NCBI GenBank assembly: GCA_019090385.1
Contig: JAHRWB010000037.1
Coordinates: 1-46,694, forward strand
Length of the DNA stretch: 46,694 nt
Source: Pseudomonadales bacterium
GTDB taxonomy: Bacteria > Pseudomonadota > Gammaproteobacteria > Pseudomonadales > Azotimanducaceae
Reading direction: 5' to 3'
In this document: piece by piece, positions 16,478 to 25,270 of the stretch
Layout of the letters: every line of letters begins with the position of its first letter
How positions within the stretch are numbered: position 1 is the first letter of the stretch
Made by a program: the position numbers and the translations under genes
Notes under the pieces: generated by a model
Databases searched by the model: none
What the model saw: only the letters and a program-made list of their open reading frames with translations
What the model was told of the DNA's origin: nothing

Positions 16478-18481
16478 ATGACAACCGTTAGCATTGACAA
16501 ACCTTTAGTTTCAGCCCAGCTGAGATGGAACAAGGGCCAGCCTTACTCCCAATCCTACGATGATATTTACCACGCTGATGATGGCATCAACGAAGTACAA
16601 CGAGTTTTGATAACACCCTGCCAACTTCAAGAGCGCTTTACTGAACTCAATCAAGCCGATTTCTGCATTGGCGAACTGGGCTTTGGTACGGGTCTGAACT
16701 TCACCGTGATAACAGACCTGTTTCTTAAATATGCACCACCGGAGACTCGACTGCATTTCATCAGCTTTGAAAAACACCCGCTCAGCCAACAAGCCTTTCG
16801 AGCAATGGCAATGGAACGCAGCCGCCAGCTTCCCCCCTATCTAGATCTGTCAGAAAAGTATCCACCTTTGTTAAGCGGATGGCATAAACGCTATCTGGTA
16901 AAGCAGCGGGTCAGCCTATGGCTATATTTTGGCGATGCGGACTCGGGTATTTCAGAACTTCTAAGTGCCCAATTTAATCCGAATAAATCACTCAACAAGG
17001 GCGTGCAACACTGGATACTCGATGGTTTTTCGCCTCACCAAAACCCGGACATGTGGGCACCCACCCTGTTCCAGAAACTTGCCGCGCTATCTGCTGAGAA
17101 GTGTACCGTAGCCACCTTTACCTCGGTTGGACAAGTACGTCGAGACTTGCAACAAGCCGGCTTTTTAATGCGAAAAATATCCCAGTTACCTTTCAAACGA
17201 CACTCTCTGGCCGGCACCCGCACGTCAACAAGCTCTATTCTCAAAGTTACCCAAACTCCCAGTATCCTGGTAGTAGGAGGAGGGATAGCCGGTGTGTGCA
17301 TGGCCTCCTGTCTGGCCAACCAGGGTATAAAAGTCACACTAATAGATCAGCCCTTCAATAAACTCCTGGCTAAAGAAAAACTCGCAAAGCACAAACCAAA
17401 CCAACAACGGGCTTCAGATATATCACCCGCAATACTGCATGCAAGACTGCTGGCGGACGATTCACCAACTGCTTTGATGCGCAGCAGAATGTATGTGCAT
17501 GCCAGCGCGTGGCTTCGATCCAATCCTGCATTTAAGAAAACAGGTGTTTTGCAGACACTTGGACCCAACACCGACGCTGCGAAACTCTCGCGCGTTTACG
17601 AAAAATATCAACACTCCGGGAACTGGATTCAACTACTTGATTCAGAATCTGCTTCTGATATAGCGGGTATGGACTTTAATCATCCAGCACTTTACTTTCC
17701 TGATTCCGGCAGTGTAGATATGGGGCATTTATGCAGTTTGTTACAAGATCACCCCAATATACGTTTAATTTCGGCCAATGTTTTACACATCGCCAGAGTC
17801 ACGCAAACAGGTGGCCGGCAATCGCAGTGGCAAGCCACCACAAGCGATGGAACGAATGAATCCAGAGGAAATAAAGGTTCCAGTGTCAGCACAAAAAACA
17901 ATTATTACGCCGACCATATGGTAATCTGCCCCGGTGAAAATTCCGGTCATTTTGAACAACTCAAGTACTTGGAGCTTACCCAGGTACCCGGTCAATTGAA
18001 CACTTTAAAAATACATAGCGGCATGAAGCTGCCTATTATCGGTGCAGGTTTTGCCTGCCCTGATAATGATAATCTGACTATTGGCGCTACCTATGAACAC
18101 TCACAATGGAGTGAAGCCAGGGCTTCGCAATTTAATCTTGAGCGATTTAAACAATGGTGGCCTCTACTCAGCAATGAAAATATCGAGCTAAGTGACATAA
18201 CGACAGGAGAAGTGAGCCGAGCTATTCGCTCAGTTGCTCGAGATCGCTTACCGATTATAGGAGGTGTTTTTGACCTCAATCAACAGGCCCTAGAAGGTTT
18301 ATGGCTGAGTTGCGCGCATGGCTCCAGCGGGCTTACCAGTGCGCCACTGGCCGCGGAAATAATTGCCAGCGAAATACTCGGCAGCCCGATACCAACCGAC
18401 TTGCGCATTGCCGAGCTCTGTGAATCTTTACGATTCAGAGCCCGACAGGCGCGCAGAGGGTTTCGAAACGGAGCAAGCTGA
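16478..18481 (+). CDS. mnmC: Bifunctional tRNA mnm5s2U34 enzyme MnmC
   Basis: Two-domain enzyme finishing the mnm5s2U modification at the wobble base of tRNAs for Lys, Glu and Gln. The N-terminal methyltransferase domain (about 1-245) has GELGFGTGLNF at 65-75 and DGFSPHQNPDMW. The C-terminal FAD domain starts with ILVVGGGIAGVCMA near 262 and ends with GLWLSCAHGSSGLTSAPLAAE. Both activities look intact: the FAD part removes the carboxymethyl group and the N-terminal part methylates. The length, 667, is normal. It converges with serA; only 15 bases separate the stops. Confidence 0.95.
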   Translation: MTTVSIDKPLVSAQLRWNKGQPYSQSYDDIYHADDGINEVQRVLITPCQLQERFTELNQADFCIGELGFGTGLNFTVITDLFLKYAPPETRLHFISFEKHPLSQQAFRAMAMERSRQLPPYLDLSEKYPPLLSGWHKRYLVKQRVSLWLYFGDADSGISELLSAQFNPNKSLNKGVQHWILDGFSPHQNPDMWAPTLFQKLAALSAEKCTVATFTSVGQVRRDLQQAGFLMRKISQLPFKRHSLAGTRTSTSSILKVTQTPSILVVGGGIAGVCMASCLANQGIKVTLIDQPFNKLLAKEKLAKHKPNQQRASDISPAILHARLLADDSPTALMRSRMYVHASAWLRSNPAFKKTGVLQTLGPNTDAAKLSRVYEKYQHSGNWIQLLDSESASDIAGMDFNHPALYFPDSGSVDMGHLCSLLQDHPNIRLISANVLHIARVTQTGGRQSQWQATTSDGTNESRGNKGSSVSTKNNYYADHMVICPGENSGHFEQLKYLELTQVPGQLNTLKIHSGMKLPIIGAGFACPDNDNLTIGATYEHSQWSEARASQFNLERFKQWWPLLSNENIELSDITTGEVSRAIRSVARDRLPIIGGVFDLNQQALEGLWLSCAHGSSGLTSAPLAAEIIASEILGSPIPTDLRIAELCESLRFRARQARRGFRNGAS

Positions 18482-18487
18482 TACCAA

Positions 18488-18502
18488 AGCTGAATGTCAG
18501 CT
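18488..18502. terminator. Short hairpin between mnmC and serA stops
   Basis: AGCTGA-atg-TCAGCT forms a perfect 6-bp stem with a 3-base loop, just after mnmC and spanning the serA stop codon. There is no T-run on either strand, so it is at best a weak bidirectional terminator. Confidence 0.3.
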
Positions 18503-19672
18503 GTCGAACACTCGAACGTTCAGCACACTATCAATGGTATTAATGCTTGCCACCAACTCGTCTGTAGGCGGCGTATCAATATCTATCAAATTGTAAGCCA
18601 CTTCCTCATGGCTCTTGTTGATCATATCGATAACGTTGATATTGTGATCTGCCATTATTGACAATAACTGAGCCAACATACCCGACACATTGTTATTGGT
18701 AATTGCCAGCCGGTACCCTTCCGTACGCTCAAGAGTCACTCTGGGGAAATTTACAGAATTACGAATATTACCATTTTTCAAGAAATCAATTAACTGATCT
18801 GCAGCCATAACTGCGCAATTTTCTTCTGCTTCACTCGTACTGGCACCCAGGTGCGGCGTGCTAAAAACGTTAGTAAAATCACGCAACACGACGGATGGAA
18901 AATCCGAAAAATACGCTGTAATCTTTTTGCTGTTAAGCGCATCAGACAATGCTGACTCGTCCACCACGCCCTGCCTGGCGAAGTTCAATAACACAGCACC
19001 TTGGCGAAAACTCTGCAAACTTTCTGCGTTTATCAGATTTTTTGTAGCATCTATAAAGGGGACATGCAGAGTCACATAGTCCGATTTAGTAAATAACGAT
19101 GACAAATCATCCATCCTTTGCACTTCAGAAGGCAATTGCCAAGCCGCATCTACTGAAATAGCGGGATCAAAGCCCAATACCTTCATGCCCATGTCCAGTG
19201 CCGCTCGGGCAACAAGTGAACCAATAGCCCCCAAGCCAACCACGCCCAGGGATTTCCCCATTAGCTCTTTACCCTTAAAGCGTTTCTTTTCGCTCTCTAC
19301 CTGGCTGTTCAACTCGCCAGAATCGGTAACCCCGGTCAAACCTTGCACATACTGTATGCCACCCAGCACATCCCGAGAAGCCAGCAATAATGCTGTCATC
19401 ACCAGCTCCTTCACGGAATTGGCATTGGCACCCGGTGTATTAAAAACTACGATTCCACGCCGGGAACATTCCTCAACCGGTACATTATTAACACCGGCAC
19501 CTGCCCGAGCTACGGCTCGCAATCCCGAATTTAGCTCAGCGTGCTGCAATTTATGGCTACGCAACAGCAGAGCATGGGGCTCAAGCACATCAGGGCCCTG
19601 TTCAAAAGACTCGGGCATAAACTGATCCAGCCCTCGTTTCGCGATCTGGTTAAAGGTCTGCACCTTGTACAT
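18497..19672 (-). CDS. serA: D-3-phosphoglycerate dehydrogenase (SerA-like, ACT domain)
   Basis: NAD-dependent 2-hydroxyacid dehydrogenase catalysing the first step of serine synthesis. NAD-binding GVVGLGAIGSLVA lies near residue 145; ARAGAGVNNVPVEEC (about 54) and the catalytic-region HLGASTSEAE with the conserved His are present. A C-terminal ACT domain (about 318-391, GMLAQLLSIMADHNINVIDMINKS) should provide feedback control. The first 40 residues are short compared with E. coli SerA, as in the 390-residue class found in Bacteroidetes and some Proteobacteria. Start: ATG at 19672 with AGGA 12 bases upstream. Confidence 0.88.
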   Translation of the reverse strand: MYKVQTFNQIAKRGLDQFMPESFEQGPDVLEPHALLLRSHKLQHAELNSGLRAVARAGAGVNNVPVEECSRRGIVVFNTPGANANSVKELVMTALLLASRDVLGGIQYVQGLTGVTDSGELNSQVESEKKRFKGKELMGKSLGVVGLGAIGSLVARAALDMGMKVLGFDPAISVDAAWQLPSEVQRMDDLSSLFTKSDYVTLHVPFIDATKNLINAESLQSFRQGAVLLNFARQGVVDESALSDALNSKKITAYFSDFPSVVLRDFTNVFSTPHLGASTSEAEENCAVMAADQLIDFLKNGNIRNSVNFPRVTLERTEGYRLAITNNNVSGMLAQLLSIMADHNINVIDMINKSHEEVAYNLIDIDTPPTDELVASINTIDSVLNVRVFDS

Positions 19673-19821
19673 TTACGATAGATTCCTACTTGGTTTAAAA
19701 AAGACACACTTTATTCAATCAACGCTCTGAAACAAGCAAATATTGCTCAGCAACGAGAGCAAGTTATCCAAAAAAGGGCGCATATTCTAGTGAGCATTCA
19801 CTCTATTGTCACTAAGCAAGT

Positions 19822-19835
19822 TTTTTGATCAAAAA
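19822..19835. repeat. Perfect 14-bp palindrome after the MurG-like gene
   Basis: TTTTTGATCAAAAA lies immediately downstream of the stop of the MurG-like gene. It is entirely A/T apart from the central GATC, so it is too weak to be an efficient terminator but could mark the operon end. Confidence 0.4.
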
Positions 19836-20948
19836 CTATCCTTCAGATTCTGCTAAATTTGCATGCTTTTCCAGCAGAGATACAATCCGACCCAGAGAAT
19901 CCGGGGTTTCAAATGCGTTCATGCGCGCCTGCAAGGCTTCACGCTCACCCATCATATTATCCAGATTGCTTATTAGCACTTGGGATGACAAGGCATCTTC
20001 CTGAATCACCCGACTAAACCCCTGTTTTTCCATTAATGCGGCATTAATCAGCTGATCTCCACGGCTGGCTTCCCGGGACAGTGGAATCAGCAGATTTAGC
20101 TTGTGCAAAATCAGCATCTCGTATACTGCATTGGCTCCGGCCCGGCTAACGATAACATCAGCAGCTGCCAAAAGGTCGCCCCATCCCTGATCAACAAATT
20201 CAAACTGTACATAACCCTTGAATTCTGTACTGTCCGGAGGTAACTGCATGCGCTTTCCCGGGCCACATACATGCACAACCTGAAACCGCGGCAACAGCTC
20301 TGCCAAGCTATCCCGCACCACCTGGTTGATTCTTGTAGCTCCCAGGCTCCCCCCGACTACCAGCAATATCTGGCGACTATTGTTATCTGCAAGACCAGCC
20401 AGTTTTCTACCCGCTATGACAGAGCCATTAAGTAACTCGCTTCTCAGCGGAGTCCCAGTGTAGACGGACTTTTCCAGTTGAGTATCTTCAAAATTCACAC
20501 AAACTTTTTTCACAAAAGGCAATGCCAATCTATTCGCAAGTCCAGGCGTGACGTCGGATTCGTGCGCGATAACCGGAATATTTCGTAACCAGGCACTGAA
20601 CACAACGGGAAGGGAAACATACCCTCCTTTGGAAAATACGATATCTGGCTTTTGCTTACCCAAAATGCGATATGCCTGACACAATCCCAGCAAGATACGA
20701 AATATATCGCTTACGTTCTTAAAGGAAAAATATCTCCTTAATTTACCGGTAGAAATCCCGAAGTAGTCAAGCTGCAGATTAGCCAACAATGATGATTCCA
20801 GGCCACTGGTAGAACCTATATAAGAAATCACCCAGCCACGACTACGAAAGTATTTGATGATCGGCACACAGGGAATAACGTGACCACCTGTCCCACCCCC
20901 AGTAAACAAAATGTGTCTTGCTGGTGAGATTATATCTTGCTGAGACAT
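19836..20948 (-). CDS. MurG-like undecaprenyldiphospho-muramoylpentapeptide GlcNAc transferase
   Basis: GT28-family glycosyltransferase of the MurG type, which adds GlcNAc to lipid I on the inner face of the membrane. The N-terminal G-loop GGGTGGH spans 17-23, and the C-terminal UDP-binding region has VSRAGANAVYEMLILHKLNLLIPL. Features such as GKLRRYFSFKN, VFSKGGYVSLPVV and HESDVTPGLANRLALPF resemble Firmicute MurG rather than the enteric HEQNGIAGLTN form. The gene is outside any dcw cluster and follows hda with only its own ATG adjoining the hda stop. It may be a second MurG, the only MurG, or a specialised GlcNAc transferase; the window cannot decide. Confidence 0.85.
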   Translation of the reverse strand: MSQQDIISPARHILFTGGGTGGHVIPCVPIIKYFRSRGWVISYIGSTSGLESSLLANLQLDYFGISTGKLRRYFSFKNVSDIFRILLGLCQAYRILGKQKPDIVFSKGGYVSLPVVFSAWLRNIPVIAHESDVTPGLANRLALPFVKKVCVNFEDTQLEKSVYTGTPLRSELLNGSVIAGRKLAGLADNNSRQILLVVGGSLGATRINQVVRDSLAELLPRFQVVHVCGPGKRMQLPPDSTEFKGYVQFEFVDQGWGDLLAAADVIVSRAGANAVYEMLILHKLNLLIPLSREASRGDQLINAALMEKQGFSRVIQEDALSSQVLISNLDNMMGEREALQARMNAFETPDSLGRIVSLLEKHANLAESEG

Positions 20949-21647
20949 CTATAAATCCAGTACCTGTTTGAGAAAAGGTATTGTCACCTTGCGTTTCAGA
21001 GCCAGTGATTCACTGTCCAGCTTATTCAGTAAGCTGACCAGTTCCTGTAATTGCCTTGAGCACCGCGTCAACATAAAACTTGCAACACCATCCTCAAGAT
21101 CGATACCACGTCGCTTGGCCTCGCTTTGCACAAACAGCATTTTCCCAATATCGGATAAATCCAGCACCCGATATGTTTCGGCAGCGATAAAACGAGAAGC
21201 CATATCAGCAAAGGCATAATCTAAATCAGCCGGCGGTTTGTGCGCGGCCAACAACAAAATACCACTCGATATTTGCAACGATTGATAGAGTTCTATCAGG
21301 GATCGCTCAGGTGCACTTCGGTTTAACCAAAGGTCTATATCATCGATGGCCACCATATCAAAATTCTGGTAGCCCGCTAAAGAATCTGTTTGCAGATTCC
21401 AGTCACGCGAGGGAATATATCCTACCCGCCTGCCTTTTTCGCTCAACAAGTGACAACACGCATTTAGCAGATGAGAACAGCCTACACCGGGCTCACCCCA
21501 AAGCCATATTGTTTGCACACCGGTTGTAGGTTTTTCGTCGACCAGTTTTAGTAGCCGCTCAGTCAGCTCTTTATTTTTCAAAGCGACAAAATTATCAAAT
21601 GTTGCCTCACAACGCAGAGGGAATAGCAGCGGAATTTGTTCTCTCAT
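20949..21647 (-). CDS. hda: DnaA regulatory inactivator Hda
   Basis: AAA+ protein related to DnaA that, with the DNA-bound sliding clamp, stimulates hydrolysis of DnaA-ATP and so prevents over-initiation of replication. The N-terminal clamp-binding motif is visible as QIPLLF (residues 4-9). Walker A is GEPGVGCSHLL (51-61), where the usual lysine/arginine position is Cys57, and Walker B is MVAIDDIDLW. Length 232 is normal. It overlaps the upstream phosphatidyltransferase by ATGA and abuts the MurG-like gene, so all are co-translated. Confidence 0.93.
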   Translation of the reverse strand: MREQIPLLFPLRCEATFDNFVALKNKELTERLLKLVDEKPTTGVQTIWLWGEPGVGCSHLLNACCHLLSEKGRRVGYIPSRDWNLQTDSLAGYQNFDMVAIDDIDLWLNRSAPERSLIELYQSLQISSGILLLAAHKPPADLDYAFADMASRFIAAETYRVLDLSDIGKMLFVQSEAKRRGIDLEDGVASFMLTRCSRQLQELVSLLNKLDSESLALKRKVTIPFLKQVLDL

Positions 21648-22243
21648 AAGATACTTTTATCTTGCGCTTTCCTCTCTCTGGCTGACTCCCAGGATTTTCG
21701 ACTCCAGGTATTTATATAGTCGAGCCCCGAGGCAAGCCCCAACATCAAGACAAGAAAAACACCGGCTGGGTTAACAATTTTAATCGCCCACTCGCTCACA
21801 TTGGGTATACCACATAAGCTCAGCAACAAGGCGAACAACACAATAAGTTGTACCGCAGTATTGGCCTTGCTAATCATTGTCGGTGGAAATACTTCTTTAC
21901 CAAAAGTCAGTCGATAAGCAATCGCCCCGGCCAGAATGATTAAATCACGGCCTACCACCACAGATACAAGCCATAGTGGAATATGGCCTTTTATAGACAG
22001 CACAATAAATAGTGTGCCAATAAGCAACTTATCGGCTATGGGATCAATAATTTCACCGAGCTGACTAGTCCATTCAAATGTACGGGCAAGCCAGCCGTCT
22101 ATGGCATCAGATACTCCCGCGATCATCATCACGACTAAGGCATGGTTATATTGACCCATCCACAAATAATAGGCTGCGGGCACAACAAGTACTACTCTCA
22201 AAGCACTGATCAAATTGGGTAAATGTCGTAAGCTGCTGGCCAT
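21644..22243 (-). CDS. CDP-alcohol phosphatidyltransferase (PgsA-like)
   Basis: Integral membrane enzyme of about 199 residues that joins a CDP-diacylglycerol headgroup to an alcohol, most likely glycerol 3-phosphate to make phosphatidylglycerophosphate. The full signature D-x2-D-G-x2-A-R-x8-G-x3-D-x3-D is present (Asp46 to Asp71, counted from the ATG at 22243), among about five hydrophobic segments. The main pgsA of gammaproteobacteria is usually near uvrC, so this may be a second copy or the sole copy. The ATG overlaps the end of the DUF2066 gene. An in-frame GTG at 22267 is the alternative start. Confidence 0.88.
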   Translation of the reverse strand: MASSLRHLPNLISALRVVLVVPAAYYLWMGQYNHALVVMMIAGVSDAIDGWLARTFEWTSQLGEIIDPIADKLLIGTLFIVLSIKGHIPLWLVSVVVGRDLIILAGAIAYRLTFGKEVFPPTMISKANTAVQLIVLFALLLSLCGIPNVSEWAIKIVNPAGVFLVLMLGLASGLDYINTWSRKSWESARERKAQDKSIL

Positions 22244-22245
22244 AA

Positions 22246-23373
22246 TCAATGTTGGTCCTTCTGCCACAATAAAACATTGTTCTGTACACTAGCGCCATAA
22301 TTGGCATTTGGGCGGCCTCGCTGTAGCGGCTGCAAGCTATCATCCAGGGCCAGCAAATCAATAAATTGCTGCCAAGATGAATTGGTTTGAATCGAGACGA
22401 GCAGCTCATCTCTCTGAACTTCCTCGATTTGCACAGAATCTACGAACTCCAGCGCTTCCAGGTATTTAAGTACCCCGCTATATGCAGAGAATTCTGCCAC
22501 ACCACGCACGACAAAGCGCAGCAACCCGCTTTCGCCAGATGCAACCGCATATTTTTGCACCAGTATACGCGCTACAAAATCTACCGAACCCGGTGCCAGT
22601 GCTTCATAATCACTTTGCTCCTCAGCATGGTAATGCGCGCTATTTGTGCGGGCAAAGTGCCACTCAGAACGATATCCCAGCGGCGTTTCAACGATTCTCC
22701 CCAGGAGCATTGCATCAACGTTATATCGGCGTGACGCATCAAACAGCACCGATGAAAGTTGTCCCCAAACTACACCTGGGGTGACCTCCTGTTGATCCTT
22801 AAGATCCATAGTAGGAAATATTAGAGGCAAGCCTCGATTGCTGGCATTGGCTTTGAGCGACTTCAGAAGCGGATCACTCTGATCGGCGCCAAGAATTTCC
22901 CGGCTGACCCTGCGACGGCCCGATGGCAATAGTGCCGATCGCTCCACTACAATCCACGCAATAATATTCGGACGATTCGCGCTCCACACTGGCAGACTCG
23001 AGTCTCTCACCAGCCGCGCAATAGCCGGGTTATCAAACCTCACATTCAAATAAAACCCCTCCTGCTCATCGATACGCGTATTGGAATAGGCATATTGATG
23101 ATAATAACGCTGCGGATTGCCCAAAGCAGCTTCAATGGCAGGTGTTCGCTCAATCTCAGCCAGTCCAGTAACACGCTTGAGCACAATATCCAGGGCCTGG
23201 CTACCCGCCCGGTGGCGCTCTCCGGTGCTTTGGTCCTCTACTGGCACGGCGACACGATAAAGCCAACCACCATTGATGTCAGCATGACCAATGTTTGGCA
23301 CCATAACCCAAATCAAGATGATAAAAACCAGGCGCTCCAGCCAACTATCCAGACTTCCGCTCACCACTGGCAA
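22246..23373 (-). CDS. DUF2066 family exported protein
   Basis: A 375-residue protein of the DUF2066 family, whose function is not known. A hydrophobic N-terminal segment (LVFIILIWVMVPNIGHA, ending near residue 31) is a probable signal peptide. The body contains the typical features SQALDIVLKRVTGL (about 58-71), IIAWIVVE and MLLGRIVETPLGYRSEW. In Pseudomonas the DUF2066 gene also sits between hda and purM, with purM divergent, so the context is conserved apart from the inserted phosphatidyltransferase. The first codon is TTG at 23373; GTG codons at positions 3 and 4 are equally possible. Confidence 0.85.
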   Translation of the reverse strand: MPVVSGSLDSWLERLVFIILIWVMVPNIGHADINGGWLYRVAVPVEDQSTGERHRAGSQALDIVLKRVTGLAEIERTPAIEAALGNPQRYYHQYAYSNTRIDEQEGFYLNVRFDNPAIARLVRDSSLPVWSANRPNIIAWIVVERSALLPSGRRRVSREILGADQSDPLLKSLKANASNRGLPLIFPTMDLKDQQEVTPGVVWGQLSSVLFDASRRYNVDAMLLGRIVETPLGYRSEWHFARTNSAHYHAEEQSDYEALAPGSVDFVARILVQKYAVASGESGLLRFVVRGVAEFSAYSGVLKYLEALEFVDSVQIEEVQRDELLVSIQTNSSWQQFIDLLALDDSLQPLQRGRPNANYGASVQNNVLLWQKDQH

Positions 23374-23544
23374 AACACTATTTGTATCACGCTATCTGCA
23401 CCAATTATCAAATTAAGTTAAATCGACAACTAATGCCCGCCGACAAGCTAAGTGTACCGGATTACAAAGCCTACGGTGTAGCTACTAAATCACCCTCTCA
23501 ATCTGATAGAATCCCCAGCTTGTAATAACCACTTACTCCAAAAC

Positions 23545-24609
23545 GTGAATCATTCAACAGACAAACCGCTAAGCTACAAAGAATCTGGTGTCGATATCGA
23601 TGCCGGGGCCGAGCTCGTACGCCGTATAAAACCGGCTATAAAAAAAACTCAAAGGCCAGAAATTCTGAGTGGCCTGGGTGGGTTCGCAGCCATCGCTGGC
23701 TTACCTACAAAATATCGGGAGCCGGTTCTGGTAACCGGGACAGACGGCGTAGGCACTAAGCTAAAATTAGCCATCACCCATGATTTTCACGACCATGTAG
23801 GGCAGGATCTAGTCGCCATGTGTGTAAATGATGTACTGGTAACCGGAGCCGAACCCTTCTTATTTCTCGATTATTACGCCACATCTACACTAGACATTGA
23901 AACAGCAAGCCGGGTTATCACTGGCATTGCCAAGGGTTGTGAAATGGCTGGCTGTGCACTGGTGGGTGGTGAAACTGCTGAAATGCCCGGCTTTTATGCC
24001 AAAAATGATTATGACCTGGCAGGGTTTTGCGTGGGAGTAGCGGAACGCTCTCGCGTAATAGATGGCCAAGCTATGTGTGCCGGTCAGACCCTGATTGGCA
24101 TTAAATCAAGTGGCCCTCATTCAAACGGCTACTCTCTAATACGTAAGGTTTTGGACCGCCAGGCTGGCCCCCCGGATGCTGCATTACTGGACCAACTCAT
24201 GCAACCCACCCGAATCTATGTTCGCGCCATTTTAAATTTGTTAGATACAGTATCTGTTACAGCCATGTCACATATTACCGGTGGCGGTTTACTGGAAAAC
24301 CTGCCCAGGATGTTTTCCGATAAATCTCTGGCAGCGCTTATTGACCTGAATAGCTGGGAAGTCCCGGAAATCTTTAACTGGCTGCAACAAGCTGGCAATA
24401 TCTCAACCGAGGAGATGTTTAAAACCTTTAATTGTGGAATAGGTTTTGTCATCTGCATTCCTGAACAGGATACCCGGAAAACGCTGGACCTTTTACAACA
24501 CGAAGGAGAACAAGCAATAGTGTTGGGAGTAGTCATAAAGGCTGATGGCGCCGAACCCGGTCAATCTCAACTACTGCTCAATGGAGATGCCAGCTTTCAA
24601 TTCACCTAG
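23545..24609 (+). CDS. purM: Phosphoribosylformylglycinamidine cyclo-ligase
   Basis: AIR synthetase, fifth step of purine synthesis, ATP-dependent ring closure of FGAM. Diagnostic segments: DGVGTKLKLA (about 67), the MCVNDVLVTGAEPFLFLDYYAT loop, and GGETAEMPG (about 137), plus HITGGGLLENLPR. Start: GTG at 23545, giving 354 residues; TAGAAT about 36 bases upstream could be a -10 element. purN, which follows purM in most gammaproteobacteria, is absent: the dcd gene converges here after 57 bases. Confidence 0.96.
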   Translation: MNHSTDKPLSYKESGVDIDAGAELVRRIKPAIKKTQRPEILSGLGGFAAIAGLPTKYREPVLVTGTDGVGTKLKLAITHDFHDHVGQDLVAMCVNDVLVTGAEPFLFLDYYATSTLDIETASRVITGIAKGCEMAGCALVGGETAEMPGFYAKNDYDLAGFCVGVAERSRVIDGQAMCAGQTLIGIKSSGPHSNGYSLIRKVLDRQAGPPDAALLDQLMQPTRIYVRAILNLLDTVSVTAMSHITGGGLLENLPRMFSDKSLAALIDLNSWEVPEIFNWLQQAGNISTEEMFKTFNCGIGFVICIPEQDTRKTLDLLQHEGEQAIVLGVVIKADGAEPGQSQLLLNGDASFQFT

Positions 24610-24666
24610 GCCTACTATCTACTCATCTTTAAGTTGGATCTTCTTTCAGCCAGATCTTCTAAAGAC

Positions 24667-25233
24667 TCAGGGTGTAGGTAAAGTCACACCCGTTTGCCCC
24701 TGGTATTTCCCCCCGCGATCTTTATAACTCACTTCACAGACCTCGTCAGATTCAAAAAACAACATTTGAGCCACGCCTTCATTGGCATATATTTTTGCTG
24801 GAAGATTGGTGGTATTAGAAAATTCCAGTGTAACATGCCCTTCCCATTCGGGCTCCAGAGGCGTGACATTAACGATAATGCCGCAACGTGCATAGGTCGA
24901 TTTACCAACACACAGCGTCAACACGTTAGAAGGTATTTTAAAATATTCAACCGTACTCGCCAAAACAAATGAGTTGGGTGGAATGATGCAAACATCAGCA
25001 TCTATATTTACAAAACTCCGTTCATCAAAGGCCTTGGGATCAACGGTTGCCGAGTAAACGTTAGTAAAAATCTTAAAATGCGTCGAGCAACGCACATCGT
25101 AGCCGTAGCTCGAAGTGCCGTAGGATATCACCTTCTCACCCTGCACATTGCGTATTTGAGCGGGCTCAAAAGGATGCAGCATATTTTGCTCAAGAGCCAT
25201 CTTTCGAATCCAACGATCTGACTTAATTGTCAC
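24667..25233 (-). CDS. dcd: dCTP deaminase
   Basis: Homotrimeric enzyme deaminating dCTP to dUTP for thymidylate synthesis. Family motifs include [14 protein letters not shown] (about 36-49), the catalytic-glutamate region [21 protein letters not shown] (Glu near 138), and the Gly/Gln-rich C-terminus [11 protein letters not shown] that closes over the nucleotide. Length 188 is standard. GTG start at 25233. It lies 38 bases upstream of nothing on its strand but follows apbC in a conserved apbC-dcd pair (minus strand, apbC upstream). Confidence 0.95.
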   Translation of the reverse strand: MTIKSDRWIRKMALEQNMLHPFEPAQIRNVQGEKVISYGTSSYGYDVRCSTHFKIFTNVYSATVDPKAFDERSFVNIDADVCIIPPNSFVLASTVEYFKIPSNVLTLCVGKSTYARCGIIVNVTPLEPEWEGHVTLEFSNTTNLPAKIYANEGVAQMLFFESDEVCEVSYKDRGGKYQGQTGVTLPTP

Positions 25234-25270
25234 TTGCTAATCTCTCCCAATCGAACTGTTTTGCCAGCCA

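Noticed and set aside
19822-19835. Palindrome TTTTTGATCAAAAA as a strong terminator
   Set aside because: The stem is nearly all A/T with no GC core and little loop, so it would not terminate well.
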